Source of the DNA: Anaspis maculata
Taxonomy: Eukaryota; Arthropoda; Insecta; Coleoptera; Scraptiidae
Direction of reading: 5' to 3'
Assembly (NCBI GenBank): GCA_949128115.1
Contig: OX421965.1
Location: forward strand, 46,739,257-46,803,256
Length of the DNA: 64,000 nucleotides
Part shown: piece after piece, positions 26,901 through 38,000 of the stretch
Numbering within the stretch: the stretch's first letter is position 1
How the letters are laid out: the number at the start of each line of letters is the position of its first letter
Made by a program: the position numbers and the translations under genes
Notes under the pieces: generated by a model
The model's input: the letters and a program-made list of their open reading frames with translations, nothing else
The model's database searches: none
Told to the model about the DNA's origin: nothing

Positions 26901-28660
26901 TCAAAACATCCGTCCGGCTTCACCGGTAAAGAAGTAATCTTTAATTCGGGCTGAGATTAGTCAACGAAAAAATCCATAGGCGTCTCTTTCATCCATAGTC
27001 TTTTTCAAAGCGTGTCTTGATATTTGTGAGAATCTCTCAGTTATTGGCTTTTTGATCATTTGCTGCAGAATTTCTAGTTCACAATCGGAATTGTTCCAAA
27101 CATCCGTCCGGCTTCACCGGTAAAGAAGTAATCTTAAATTCGGGCTGAGATTAGTCAACAAAAAACTCCATAGGCGTCTCTTTCATCCATAGTCTTTTTC
27201 AAAGCGTGTCTTGATATTTGTGAGAATTTCTCAGTAATTGGCTTTTTGGTCATTTGCTGCAGAATTTCTAGTTCACAATCGGAATTGTTCCAAACATCCG
27301 TCCGGCTTCACCGGTAAAGAAGTAATCTTAAATTCGGGCTGAGATTAGTCAACGGAAAAATCCAAAAGCGTCTCTTCCATCCATAGTCTTTTTCAAAGCG
27401 TGTCTTGATATTTGTGAGAATTTCTCAGTAATTGGCTTTTTTGGTCATTTGCTGCAGAATTTCTAGTTCAAAATCGGAATTTTTCCAATCGTCCGTCCGG
27501 CTTCACCGGTAAAGAAGTAATCTTAAATTCGGGCTGAGATTAGTCAACGAAAAAATCCATAGGCGTCTCTTTCATCCATAGTCTCTTTCAAAGCGTGTCT
27601 TGATATTTGTGAGAATTTCTCAGTAATTGGCTTTTTGGTCATTTGCTGCAGAATTTCTAGTTCAAAATCGGAATTTTTCCAATCGTCCGTCTGGCTTCAC
27701 CGGTAAAGAAGTAATCTTAAATTCGGGCTGAGATTAGTCAACGAAAAAATCCATAGGCGTCTCTTTCATCCATAGTCTCTTTCAAAGCGTGTCTTGATAT
27801 TTGTGAGAATTTCTCAGTAATTGGCTTTTTGGTCATTTGCTGCAGAATTTCTAGTTCACAATCGGAATTGTTCCAAACATCCGTCCGGCTTCACCGGTAA
27901 AGAAGTAATCTTAAATTCGGGCTGAGATTAGTCAACGGAAAAATCCATAGGCGTCTCTTCCATCCATAGTCTTTTTCAAAGCGTGTCTTGATATTTGTGA
28001 GAATTTCTCAGTAATTGGCTTTTTTGGTCATTTGCTGCAGAATTTCTAGTTCAAAATCGGAATTTTTCCAATCGTCCGTCTGGCTTCACCGGTAAAGAAG
28101 TAATCTTAAATTCGGGCTGAGATTAGTCAACGAAAAAATCCATAGGCGTCTCTTTCATCCATAGTCTCTTTCAAAGCGTGTCTTGATATTTGTGAGAATT
28201 TCTCAGTAATTGGCTTTTTGGTCATTTGCTGCAGAATTTCTAGTTCAAAATCGGAATTTTTCTAATCATCCGTCCGGCTTCACCGATAAAGAAGTAATCT
28301 TAAATTCGGGCTGAGATTAGTCAACGGAAAAATCCAAAAGCGTCTCTTCCATCCATAGTCTTTTTCAAAGCGTGTCTTGATATTTGTGAGAATTTCTCAG
28401 TAATTGGCTTTTTTGGTCATTTGCTGCAGAATTTCTAGTTCAAAATCGGAATTTTTCCAATCGTCCGTCCGGCTTCACCGGTAAAGAAGTAATCTTAAAT
28501 TCGGGCTGAGATTAGTCAACGAAAAAATCCATAGGCGTCTCTTTCATCCATAGTCTTTTTCAAAGCGTGTCTTGATATTTGTGAGAATTTCTCAGTAATT
28601 GGCTTTTTGGTCATTTGCTGCAGAATTTCTAGTTCAAAATCGGAATTTTTCCAAACATCC
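24000..28660. repeat. Satellite sub-family with AATCGTCCG variant monomers
   Basis: Many monomers here have CCAATCGTCCGTC in place of CCAAACATCCGTC, GTCTCTTCCATCC in place of GTCTCTTTCATCC, and an extra T in GGCTTTTTTGGTC, which makes them 195 bp. They often alternate with ordinary monomers. The stretch at 24001-24360 recurs almost unchanged at 27301-27660, an offset of 3300 bp or about 17 monomers. The variant CAACGGAAAAATCCAAAAGCG appears at about 24050, 27350 and 28320. Confidence 0.8.
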
Positions 28661-28740
28661 GTCCGGCTTCATCCATAGTCTTTTTCAAAGCGTGTCTTTA
28701 TATTTGTGAGAATTTCTCAGTAATTGGCTTTTTGGTCATT
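28600..28740. repeat. Internally deleted satellite monomer
   Basis: At about 28670 the sequence jumps from CCGTCCGGCTTC directly to ATCCATAGTC, omitting about 69 bp of the standard monomer. The trinucleotide TTC lies at both borders of the missing segment in ordinary monomers, so a microhomology-mediated deletion is likely. Normal 194-bp phasing resumes afterwards. Confidence 0.85.
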
Positions 28741-30540
28741 TGCTGCAGAATTTCTAGTTCAAAATCGGAATTGTTCCAAACATCCGTCCGGCTTCACCGG
28801 TAAAGAAGTAATCTTAAATTCGGGCTGAGATTTGTCAACGAGAGAATCCATAGGCGTCTCTTTCATCCATAGTCTTTTTCAAAGCGTGTCTTGATATTTG
28901 TGAGAATTTCTCAGTAATTGGCTTTTTGGTCATTTGCTGCAGAATTTCTAGTTCAAAATCGGAATTGTTCCAAACATCCGTCCGGCTTCACCGGTAAAGA
29001 AGTGATCTTAAATTTGGGCTGAGATTAGTCAATGGAAAAATCCATAGGCGTCTCTTTCATCCATAGTCTTTTTTAAAGCGTGTCTTTATATTTGTGAGAA
29101 TTTCTCAGTAATTGGCTTTTTGGTCATTTGCTACAGAATTTCTAGTTCAAAATCGGAATTTCTTCAAACATTCGTCCGGCTTCACCGGTAAAGAAGTTAT
29201 CCTTAATTCGGGCTGAGATTAGTCAACGAAAAAATCCATAGGCGTCTCTTTCATCCATAGTCTTTTTCAAAGCGTGTCTTGATATTTGTGAGAATTTCTC
29301 AGTAAATGGCTTTTTGGTCATTTGCTGCAAAATTTCTAGTTCAAAATCGGAATTTTTCCAAACATCCGTCCAACTTCACCGGTAAAGAAGTAATCTTAAA
29401 TTCGGGCTGGGATTAGTCAGTGGAAAAATCCATAGGCGTCTCTTTCATCCATAGTCTTTTTCAAAGCGTGTATTGATATTCGTGAGAATTTCTCAGTAAT
29501 TGGCTTTTTGGTCATTTGCTGCAGAATTTCTAGTTCAAAATCGGATTTTTTCAAAACATCCGTCCGGCTTCACCGGTAAAGAAGTAATCTTTAATTCAGG
29601 CTGAGATTAGTCAACGATAAAATCCATAGGCGTCTCTTTCATCCATAGTCTTTTTCAAAGCGTGTCTTGATATTTGTGAGAATTTCTCAGTAATTGGCTT
29701 TTTGGTCATTTGCTGCAGAATTTCTAGTTCAAAGTCGGAATTTTTCAAAACATCCGTCCGGCTTCGCCGGTAAAGAAGTAATCTTAAATTCGGGCTGAGA
29801 TTAGTCAACGAAAGAATCCATAGGCGTCTCTTTCAATCATAGTCTTTTTAAAAGCGTGTCTTAATATTTGTGAAAATTTCTCAGTAATTGGCTTTTTGGT
29901 CATTTGCTGCAGAATTTCTAGTTCAAAATCAGAATTTTTCCAAACATCCGTCCGGCTTCACCGGTAAAGAAGTAACTTAAATTCGGGCTGAGATTAGTCA
30001 ACGAAAAAATCCATAGGCGTCTCTTTCAATCATAGTCTTTTTAAAAGCGTGTCTTAATATTTGTGAGAATTTCTCAGTAATTGGCTTTTTGCTCATTTGC
30101 TGCAGAATTTCTAGTTCAAAATCGGATTTTTTCAAAACATCCGTCCGGCTTCACCGGTAAAGAAGTAATCTTTAATTCGGGCTGAGATTAGTCAACTAAA
30201 ATCCATAGGCGTCTCTTTCATCCATAGTCTTTTTCAAAGCGTGTCTTGATATTTGTGAGAATTTCTCAGTAATTGGCTTTTTGGTCATTTGCTGCAGAAT
30301 TTCTAGTTCAAAATCGGAATTTTTCAAAACATCCGTCCGGCTTCACCGGTAAAGAAGTAATCCTAAATTCGGGCTGAGATTAGTCAACGAAAAAATCCAT
30401 AGGCGTCTCTTTCATCCATAGTCTTTTTAAAAGCGTGTCTTTATATTTGTGAGAATTTCTCAGTAATTGGCTTTTTGGTCATTTGCTGCCGAATTTCTAG
30501 TTCAAAATCGGAATTTTGTCAAACATCTGTCCGGCTTCAC

Positions 30541-33500
30541 CGGTAAGAAAGTAAATAAATTTCTGGCTGAGATTAGTCACCGAAACTCTTCCAAAACGTT
30601 TCTCTACATTTGTGAGAACTTCTCGGTAATTGGCTTTTTGGTCATTTGCTGCAGAATTTCTAGTTCAAAATCGGAATTGTTTTAAACATCCGTCCGTCTT
30701 CACCGGTGAAGAAGTAATCTTAAATTCGGGCCGAGATTAGTCAACGAAAAAATCCATAGGCGTCTCTTTCATCCATAGTCTTTTTCAAAGCGTGTCTTGA
30801 TATTTGTGAGAATTTCTCAGTAATTGGCTTTTTGGTCATTTGCTGCAGAATTTCTAGTTCAAAATCGGAATTTTCCCAAACATCCGTCCGGCTTAACCGG
30901 TAAAGAAGTAATCTTAAATTCGGGCTGAGATTAGTCACCGAAAAAATCCATAGGCGTCTCTTTTATCCATAGGCTTTTTAAAAACGTGTCTTGTTATTTG
31001 TGAGAATTTCTCAGTTATTGGCTTTTGGTCATTTGCTGCAGAATTTCTAGTTCAGAATCGGAATTTTTTCAAACATCCGTCCGGCTTCAGCTGGAGAAAG
31101 TAATCTAAATTTCGGGCTGAGATTAGTCACGGAAAAAATCCATAGGCGTCTCTTCCATCCATAGGCTTTTTCAAGACGTGTCTTGATATTCGTGAGAATT
31201 TCTCAGTAATTGGCTTATTGGTCATTTGCTGCAGAATTTCTAGTTCAAAATCGGAATCTTTCCAAACATCCGTCCGGTTTCACCAGTAAGAAAGTAATCT
31301 GAATTTGGGCTGAGATTAGTCACCGAATCTTTTCCAAAACGTGTCTCTACATTTGTGAGAATTCCTCAGTAATTGGCTTTTTGGTCATTTGCTGCAGAAT
31401 TATTTGTTCAAGGTCGGAATTTTTTCAAACATCCGTCCGGATTCACCGGTAAGAAAAAAATCTCAAATTGGGGCTGAGATTAGTCACCGAAGAAATCCAT
31501 AGGCGTCTCTTTCATCCATAGGCTTCTTCAAAACGTGTCTTGATATTTGTGAGAATTTCTCAGTAATTGGCTTTTTGATAATTTGCTGCAGAATTTCTAG
31601 CTCAAAATCAGAATTATTTCAAACATTCGTCCGGCTTTACCGGTAAGAAAGTAATCTAAATTTCGGGCTAAGATTAGCCACCGAAGAAATCCATAGGCGT
31701 CTCTTTCATCTATAGGCTTTTTCAAAACGTGTCTCTACATTTGTCAGAATTCTTCAGTAATTGGCTTTTTGATCATTTGCTGCCGAATTTCTAGTTCAAA
31801 ATCGAAATTTTTTCAAACATCCGTCCGGCTTCACCGGTAAGAAAGTAATCTAAATTTCGGGCTTTTATTAGTCACCGAAACTCTTGCAAAACGTGTCTCT
31901 ACATTTGTGAGAATTCCTCAGTAATTGGCTTTCTGGTCATTTGCTGCAGAATTTCTAGTTCAGAATCGGAATTTTTTCAAACATCCGTCCGGCTTCACCG
32001 GTAAGAAAGTAATCTTAATTTCGGATTGAGATTAGTCACACAAAAAGTCCATAGGCGTCTCTTTCATTCATGGGCTCTTCCAAAACGTGTCTTGATATTC
32101 GTGAGAATTCGTCAGTAATTGGCTTTTTCATTATTCGCTGCAGAATTTCTGGTTCAAAATCGTAATTTTTTCAAACATCCGTCCGGCTTCACCGGTAAGA
32201 AAGTAATCTCAATTTCGGACTAAGATTAGTCACAAAAAAAATCCATAGGCGTCTCTGTCATCCATAGGCTTCAATTAAACGTGTCTTGATATTTTTGAGA
32301 ATTTCTCAGTAATTGGCTATTTGGTCATTTGCTGCAGACTTTCTAGTTCAAAATCAGAATTTTGTCAAACACCTGTCCCGCTTCACCGGTAAGAAAGAAT
32401 TCTAAATTTCGGGCTGAGATAAGTCACCGAAAAAAGCCATGGGCGTCTCTTTTATCCATATGCTTTTCCAAAACGTGTCTTGATACTCGTGAGAATTTCT
32501 CAGTAATTGGCTTTTTGGTTATTCGCTGCAGAATTTCTGGTTCAAAATCGGAATTTTTTCAAACATCTGTCCGGCTTCACCGGTAAGAAAGTAATCTTAA
32601 TTTTGGGCTAAGATTAGTCACCAAAGAAATCCATCGGCGTCTCTTTCATCCATAGGCTCTTTTGAAGGCTCTGATACGGAATAGCGCTAGTCAAAATAGC
32701 GTCGGTCAAAAAAGCGCTTCCAAAATAGCGCTGTAACAAAAAAGCGCCAGAAAAATTAGCGTCGCGACAAAAAAGCGCCGAGAAAAATAGCGTCGCGACA
32801 AGAAAGCGCCGTAGTAAATGGCGCCATTTCAAAATAGCGCTGTAAAAAATAGCGTCGTGAAAAAATGGCCCTGTACGAAATAACGCCCTGGATAATAGCG
32901 CTGCAACAAAAAAGCAGCTCAACAAGCCCTAACACCGTTAAAAAATTATTGTACTCAGACGAAGGCGTTTGGTTTTGAAGTAAGCAAAATCATTTTCAAT
33001 TACCTGTGTCCCTGCTCAGCTCCTGTATGAATAGGTATAGTAGGTAAGTACCTACATATGAAGGATATCGTTCACTCATTAAAATCACATCTTACAAACA
33101 ATAATGAATTGTGCATCATTAACTCAACAATTTGGTTCATGTCGTCTTTTCATTTTCCCGATATAAGCTTACCTCAACTCCTTTTGTTGGATCTACCGCC
33201 ACAAATATTTAATATTTTTGTCAACAACTGACGCCAGAAAAACCTACCTCCGGAACAATTCGGCGCTATTTTGTTGTAGCAACATTTCTCACAAAAAAGC
33301 GAAAAGCGCTATCGTCTCGCGGCGCTTTTATGTCTAGAGCTTTTTTGACGCGACGCTATTAATTCCTGTGCTATTTTGTCGCGGCGCTATTAAGTCCAGC
33401 GCTTTTTCGACGCGACGCTATTTTGCCCGGCGCTTTTTTCTCACGGCGCTATTATTGGAACGCTGTTTTGACCAGCGCTATTCCGTATCAGAGCCCTTTT

Positions 33501-34427
33501 AAAACGTGTCTTGATATTTGTGAGAGCTTCTCAGTAATTGGCTTTTTGGTCATTTTTTGCAGAATTTCTAGTTCAAAATCGGAATACTCTCAAACATCCG
33601 TCCGGCTTCACCGGTAAGAAAGTAATCTAAATTTCGGACTCAGATTAGTCACAAAAAAAATCCATAGGCGTCTCTTTCATCCATAGGCTTTTTCAAAACA
33701 TGTCTTGATATTTGTGAGAATTTCTCAGTAATTGGCTTTTTGGTTATTCGCTGCAGAAGTTCTGGTTCAAAATCGGAATTTTTTCAAGCATCTGTCCGGC
33801 TTCACCGGTAAGAAAGTAATTGAATTTCGGGCTGAGATTAGTCACCGAAACTCTTCCAAAACGTGTCTCTACATTTGTGAAAATTTCTCAGTAATTGGCT
33901 TTTAGGTCATTTGCTGCAATATTTCTAGTTCAAAATCGGAATTTTTTCAAACATCCGTCCGACTTCAGCGGGAGAAAGTAAGCTGAATTTCGGGCTGAGA
34001 TTAGTCACCGAAAAAATCCATAGGCGTCTCTCTTATCCATAGGATTTTCAAAAGCGTGTCTTGATATCTGTGAGAATTTCTCAGTAATTGGCTTTTTGGT
34101 TATTCGCTGCAGAATTCCTGGTTCAAAATCGGAATTTTTTCAAACATCTGTCCGGCTTAACCGGTAAGAAAGTAATCTAAATTTCGGGCTGAGATTATTC
34201 ACCGAAACTCTTCCAAAACGTGTCTCTACATTTGTGAGAATTTCTCAGTACTTGGCTTTTTGGTCATTTGCTGCAGAATTTCTTGTTAAAATTCGGAATT
34301 GTTTCAAACATCCGTCCGGCTTCACCGGTAAAAAAGTAATCTAAATTTCGGGCTGAGATTAGTCACGGAAAAAATCCATAGGCGTCTCTTTCATCCATAG
34401 GCTTTTTCAAAACGTGTCTTGATATTT
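30541..34427. repeat. Diverged right edge of the satellite with short monomers
   Basis: Monomers from about 30.5 kb onward accumulate substitutions and use AAGAAAGTAATC instead of AAAGAAGTAATC. Five short monomers carry GTCACCGAAACTCTTCC or a close variant where full monomers have the segment from AAAAAATCCATAGG to GGCTTTTTC. They are therefore about 30 bp shorter, about 164 bp. They lie near 30580, 31320, 31875, 33843 and 34200. The last two are about 358 bp apart, one short plus one long monomer. Higher divergence at an array edge is a common satellite property. Confidence 0.85.
32667..33495. mobile_element. Inverted-repeat DNA element in the satellite, GCGC sub-repeat arms
   Basis: This 829-bp non-satellite segment interrupts a monomer. 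Its ends are inverted: it begins GGCTCTGATACGGAATAGCG and ends with the matching complement, CGCTATTCCGTATCAGAGCC. Both arms (about 32667-32920 and 33263-33495) consist of degenerate sub-repeats in which AGCGCC or AGCGTCGCGAC words follow A-rich runs every 15-20 bp. The central 330 bp is AT-rich and unrelated. The flanks CTTTTGAA (32659-32666) and CTTTTAAA (33496-33503) look like an 8-bp target duplication with one mismatch, and collapsing them restores a continuous satellite monomer. No transposase is encoded. An 8-bp duplication would fit hAT-like transposition, but that assignment is inference. Confidence 0.85.
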
Positions 34428-34747
34428 AAGTCGAGCTAAATTTGGCATATTCAAGAAAAACCTGATATTCTCTCTAACAATAATGGTAATCAAATTGAAC
34501 GTGCAAAGTATCTTTTTGTATAGTCTCTGGATCCATGAATTCACGTTTTCACATGCTATCCGTTTTAAATAAATTTGGAGGGAGGGGGAGAGAATAAAAA
34601 AATGAACTTATGTGTGTCACGACTTTGCAACTGTCAAAGCTGTGTGACAACCGGAAGTGAAGTTATGGCCGCCATTGTATGAATTTGAATACGAGTAGTA
34701 TCTCGTTTCTTTGGCATTGGTCGACAGTGGTGGTGTGGGGTATCATT
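34428..34747. other. Unassigned sequence right of the satellite
   Basis: About 320 bases of ordinary AT-rich sequence lie between the satellite edge and the left arm of the foldback element. I see no motif, coding signal or repeat here. Confidence 0.5.
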
Positions 34748-36914
34748 TCTATGGTAGTGGCGGGGTTAACGGCCCAAAATGGAATGATCTGTGCATTTTG
34801 TGATCAAAGCATGAAATTTGGCATACGTGTTCAGAAGACCCTCCTTTGCAATTCCAGATGTGGCGCCACGCAAGATTTTGCACCAGAGGCACTGTATTAC
34901 GGTGATATACCTGCTAGGGGTAAATTCTGCAAAAATGGTTACTGGCCGGTCTCTGGTTCCGCAGTCGGAATTTTTTTATTTCTGTTTAGCTAAAACTACA
35001 CGTAGAAATGAGTGAGGAGTGCATTTTCACAATCAAACTTCCAAATGCTGCCTTTTTACGTTGTTTTAATACATTTTAAGGCCAACTTTGTTTTAGTACA
35101 GGAAACATGGTAAAAAAATCGGCAAAACCTCGGTAAAAATGTGAACGTCCTGAAAATTTGATATTCTGTTCAGAATTAAGTGTCCTACTACATATCTAAA
35201 ATTGCCACAAATCGCACCCCGAGGCTTCGAGTTATTGGAGGGGGGGTAAAAAATTGCAACTCAAAATTGAAGGTATTGAACCCGATGAAACCCGTCAATC
35301 CAATGGATGCAAATACGTCATAGTTCGACGCATCACATCCCGTTGATACAATTTTGGCACAAAAAGTGTCGATCATTGTTGAAGGGGGGTCGTGGGGGAG
35401 GGCGAAACTCGGCTGGGTGACTCTTTTTCTTCCTGGGCCATGAAGAATCGATCACGACAAGATTGGTATCTTTTCCGACTAAATTCAATGTCCTGAACTT
35501 GAATCCGATGTATAATATTGGACAAAAACAAGTTCAAACAAGTTGACTTGAGAAAACTTGTTTTTTCTTTGACAATTTTCAAGAAACTTTTTTTTACTGT
35601 TAGAGGTATTCTTCTTCGAAAATATTTCAGAGGCCATTAGTTTGAACTGTATTGTTCACGAAAATCATCTATTCGATTTGTAACTTTGTTTTTCGAGACA
35701 AAAAAAATCAATCAGAACTTTAGTTGGCACAGCCCGTCGTCTACTACTGACCAGAACACTACACCATGCATCTTTAAATGAAAATAGCCCAAACTATCTA
35801 AAAAATTATAACTCATCTTTGAAAGTTCGAGGATCTGTGCAGATCTGAATTCCCTATAACATAAACAAAATCGTCATAAATCGCAATGCAGGGTATTGAG
35901 TTATTACTTGAAGATGCATGCTGTAGTGCTCTGGTCATTAGTAGACGCCGGGCAGTGCCGACTAAAGTTCAAATCGGTTTTTCCTACCTCGAAAAACAAA
36001 GTGACAGATCTAATGGATGACTTTCGTAAGGAATACAGTTTAGTCTAATGGCCTCTGAGCTATTTTCAAAGATGAATACCTCTCACAGTAAAAAAAAGTT
36101 TTGTGAAAATTGTCAAAGAAAAAACAGGTTTTCTCAAGTTAACTTGTTCTAACTTGTTTTTATCCAAATTTACACATCGGATTCAAGTTCAGGACATTGA
36201 ATTTAGTCGGAAAAGATACCAATCTTGTCGTGATCGATTCTTCATGGCCCAGGAAGAAAAAGAGCCACCCAGCCAAGTTCCGCCCTTCCCCACGACCCCC
36301 TTCCAACAATGATCGTCACTTTTTGTGCCAAAATTGTATCAACTGGTTGTGATGCGTCGAACTACGACGTATTTGCATCCATTGGATTGACGGGTTCCAT
36401 ACCTTCCATTTTGAGTTGCAATTTTTCACCCCCCCTCCAATAACTCGAAGCCTCGGGGTTCGATTTTTGACAATTTTAGATATGTAGTAGGGCACATAAT
36501 TCTGGACAGAATATCAAATTTTCAGGACGTTAATATCTTTGCCGAGGTTTTGGCAATTTTTTTACCATGTTTCCTGTACTAAAACAGAGTTGGCCTTAAA
36601 ATGTAATCAAACAACGTATAAAGGCAGTATTTAGAACTTTGCTTGTGAAAATGTACTCTTCACTTATTTCTACATGTAGTTTCAACTAAACAGAACTAAA
36701 AAGTACCGCTGCGGTACCAGAGACCGGTCAGGAACAATTTTTGCAGAATTTACCCCTAGCAGGTATACTAACCGCAATACAGTGCCTCTGGCGCGAAATT
36801 TTGCGTGGTGCCACATCTGGAATTGCGAAGGAGGGTCTTCTGAACAAGTATGCCAAATTTCATGCTTTGATCACAAAATGCACAGACCATTCCGCTAACC
36901 CCTCCACTATGGTT
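34748..36914. mobile_element. 2.2-kb foldback (long inverted repeat) element
   Basis: Two arms of about 1.04 kb are reverse complements and surround a spacer of about 120 bp (35786-35905). Matching words include GGAATGATCTGTGCATTTTG at 34781 against its complement ending at 36893, the CTGCTAGGGGTAAATTCTGC segment near 34910 against 36740-36770, and the TTTTTCTTCCTGGGCCATGA segment near 35425 against 36240. Arms differ by scattered substitutions and small indels, at a guess 10-15 percent. The outer ends fade near CTATGGTAGTGG / CCACTATGG, and I cannot define a target duplication. Any transcript would form a long hairpin. The element type is unknown; it encodes no recognisable protein. Confidence 0.85.
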
Positions 36915-36963
36915 TTTACCTTGGGTTCCACTAAACTTTTATCAACGCGATAACTTTATCACT

Positions 36964-37012
36964 CTGATAGTAACTAAGCAACTGGCCATCCTATTGGCTG
37001 GTGCATAGCAAC
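36964..37012. repeat. Short imperfect dyad (hairpin)
   Basis: CTGATAGTAACTAAGCAACTGG is followed after about ten bases by its imperfect complement ending GCAACTATCAG. It lies just outside the foldback element and could be a tiny MITE or a chance hairpin. Confidence 0.5.
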
Positions 37013-37059
37013 TATCAGCATGATAGATTCAATCTGCTCTTAAAATTTTGGTGTAACCC

Positions 37060-38000
37060 GAGGTTAGGGTCTCAGAATTCATTTTTGAAAGTAAAAATGG
37101 GGTTGGTACAAAATTGGAAAAAAGCCTCAGAACACGTGTTTTCAAGCCAATTTTAACTAAACTTACGGTTGTCGCATCGCGTCCGCAATAGCGGAATCGT
37201 GATCTGCATAGTTGTTTTATGAAGAAAAGTTCCCAAGCATGATGTTATGTTGGTGTTGGGTGCCTTGATAAAATAGTCCATATTTTGACCAGCTCCTCCA
37301 ATCATAATCTGATCACATTTTTACTTTCAAAAATGAGTTCCAAGACCCCAGAAACCTCAGAAATGATACTTCATCCTCATACCCCTTCTGTCGATCAATG
37401 CCAAAGAAACGAGGTAGTATTTGAATTCAGATATGGTAGCTGTTACTTGACTTTCGGTTGTCGCGCCGCTATGACAGTGGCGGAATCAATCGTAATCTAC
37501 TTATCAAATTTATGCTATAACATTACCAGAGCCGATTCAGTGGCAATTCGGAGTGCATTAAAAAAAAACTATCAATATTTCGTTTCCTCCCCCTTGCCTC
37601 AAATGTGATTAAAAACCAATTTCGTCTGCAGAATCACATTCGCAGACCCTGAAAACATTGGAAATGACATATCACATGTCTACTCCAGATACCATTGCCA
37701 TTCAGTTCAAAAAAGATCCCAAATTCAACATGGGGGTGACATTGCGGCTCCCAGCGACAGTACCGTCTTGCAGTGACAAAATCATGATCTAGACATTTGT
37801 TTGATTAGGAAACGTCCCCTGGCATAGTTCTGTAGCGGCCTCTGATGCCTTAAAAAAATAGTGGTTGTCTTTTAGTTGCCCCCCTTGAAATCTCGGCCCC
37901 CCGGCGGTTAAGCGATTACTTCAGCGGATCAAATTGTTCATTTTGGGTCAAGGAATAATTGTGCCAAATCTGTTGCTTTTAACACAATTTGCAGTATTAT
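37060..38000. repeat. Diverged repeat array, unit about 296 bp
   Basis: Three degenerate units are recognisable by the core CGGTTGTCGC...GGAATCGTGATCTGCATAG, at about 37160, 37455 and 37740. Other anchors are AGACCCCAGAAACCTCAGAAATG at about 37350 against AGACCCTGAAAACATTGGAAATG at about 37645, and GGTGCCTTGATAAAATAG at about 37258 against GATGCCTTAAAAAAATAG at about 37845. Within the first unit, a segment with TTTTTGAAAGTAAAAATG (about 37085) is inverted relative to one at about 37318. I do not recognise the family. Confidence 0.55.

Larger units (their letters stand above)
1..34427. repeat. Satellite DNA array, monomer about 194 bp
   Basis: Head-to-tail tandem array. The word AGAAGT, just after the ACCGGT motif, recurs at 1, 195, 389, 583 and 777, giving a 194-bp period; about 175 monomers fit after removing the inserted element at 32667-33495. 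Each monomer carries in order AAATTCGGGCTGAGATTAGTC, ATCCATAGGCGTCTCTTTC, a dyad TGAGAATTTCTCA, GGTCATTTGCTGCAGAA and CATCCGTCCGGCTTCACCGG. Monomers in the interior are very similar. The array continues beyond the left edge and stops abruptly at 34427, in mid-monomer after GATATTT. There is no sustained reading frame, so it is structural DNA. A centromeric or pericentromeric role is possible but not shown by the sequence. Confidence 0.97.

Noticed and set aside
29611..30938. Similar 65-codon minus-strand frames at 29611-29808 and 30741-30938
   Set aside because: They are open frames through single satellite monomers; their similarity follows from monomer identity, and most monomers have stops in that frame.
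32614..32925. 103-codon frame rich in Ala/Leu/Phe at the satellite edge
   Set aside because: It reads through the GCGC sub-repeats of the inserted inverted-repeat element; the repetitive protein is a by-product of the DNA repeat.
1..34427. CRISPR-like array
   Set aside because: The repeats are directly contiguous 194-bp monomers with no unique spacers, in a eukaryotic context.
1..34427. CENP-B box in the satellite (TTCGTTGACTAATC on the minus strand)
   Set aside because: Only TTCGTTG fits; the required A and CGGG positions do not match the CENP-B consensus.
1..34427. Hammerhead ribozyme in the satellite monomer (CTGAGATTAG followed by CGAAAA)
   Set aside because: The CTGANGA core is not met and no helix II can be formed between the two pieces.
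35373..36312. Matching 69-codon frames in both arms of the foldback element
   Set aside because: Arm identity alone explains the resemblance; no promoter, domain or third copy supports a protein.
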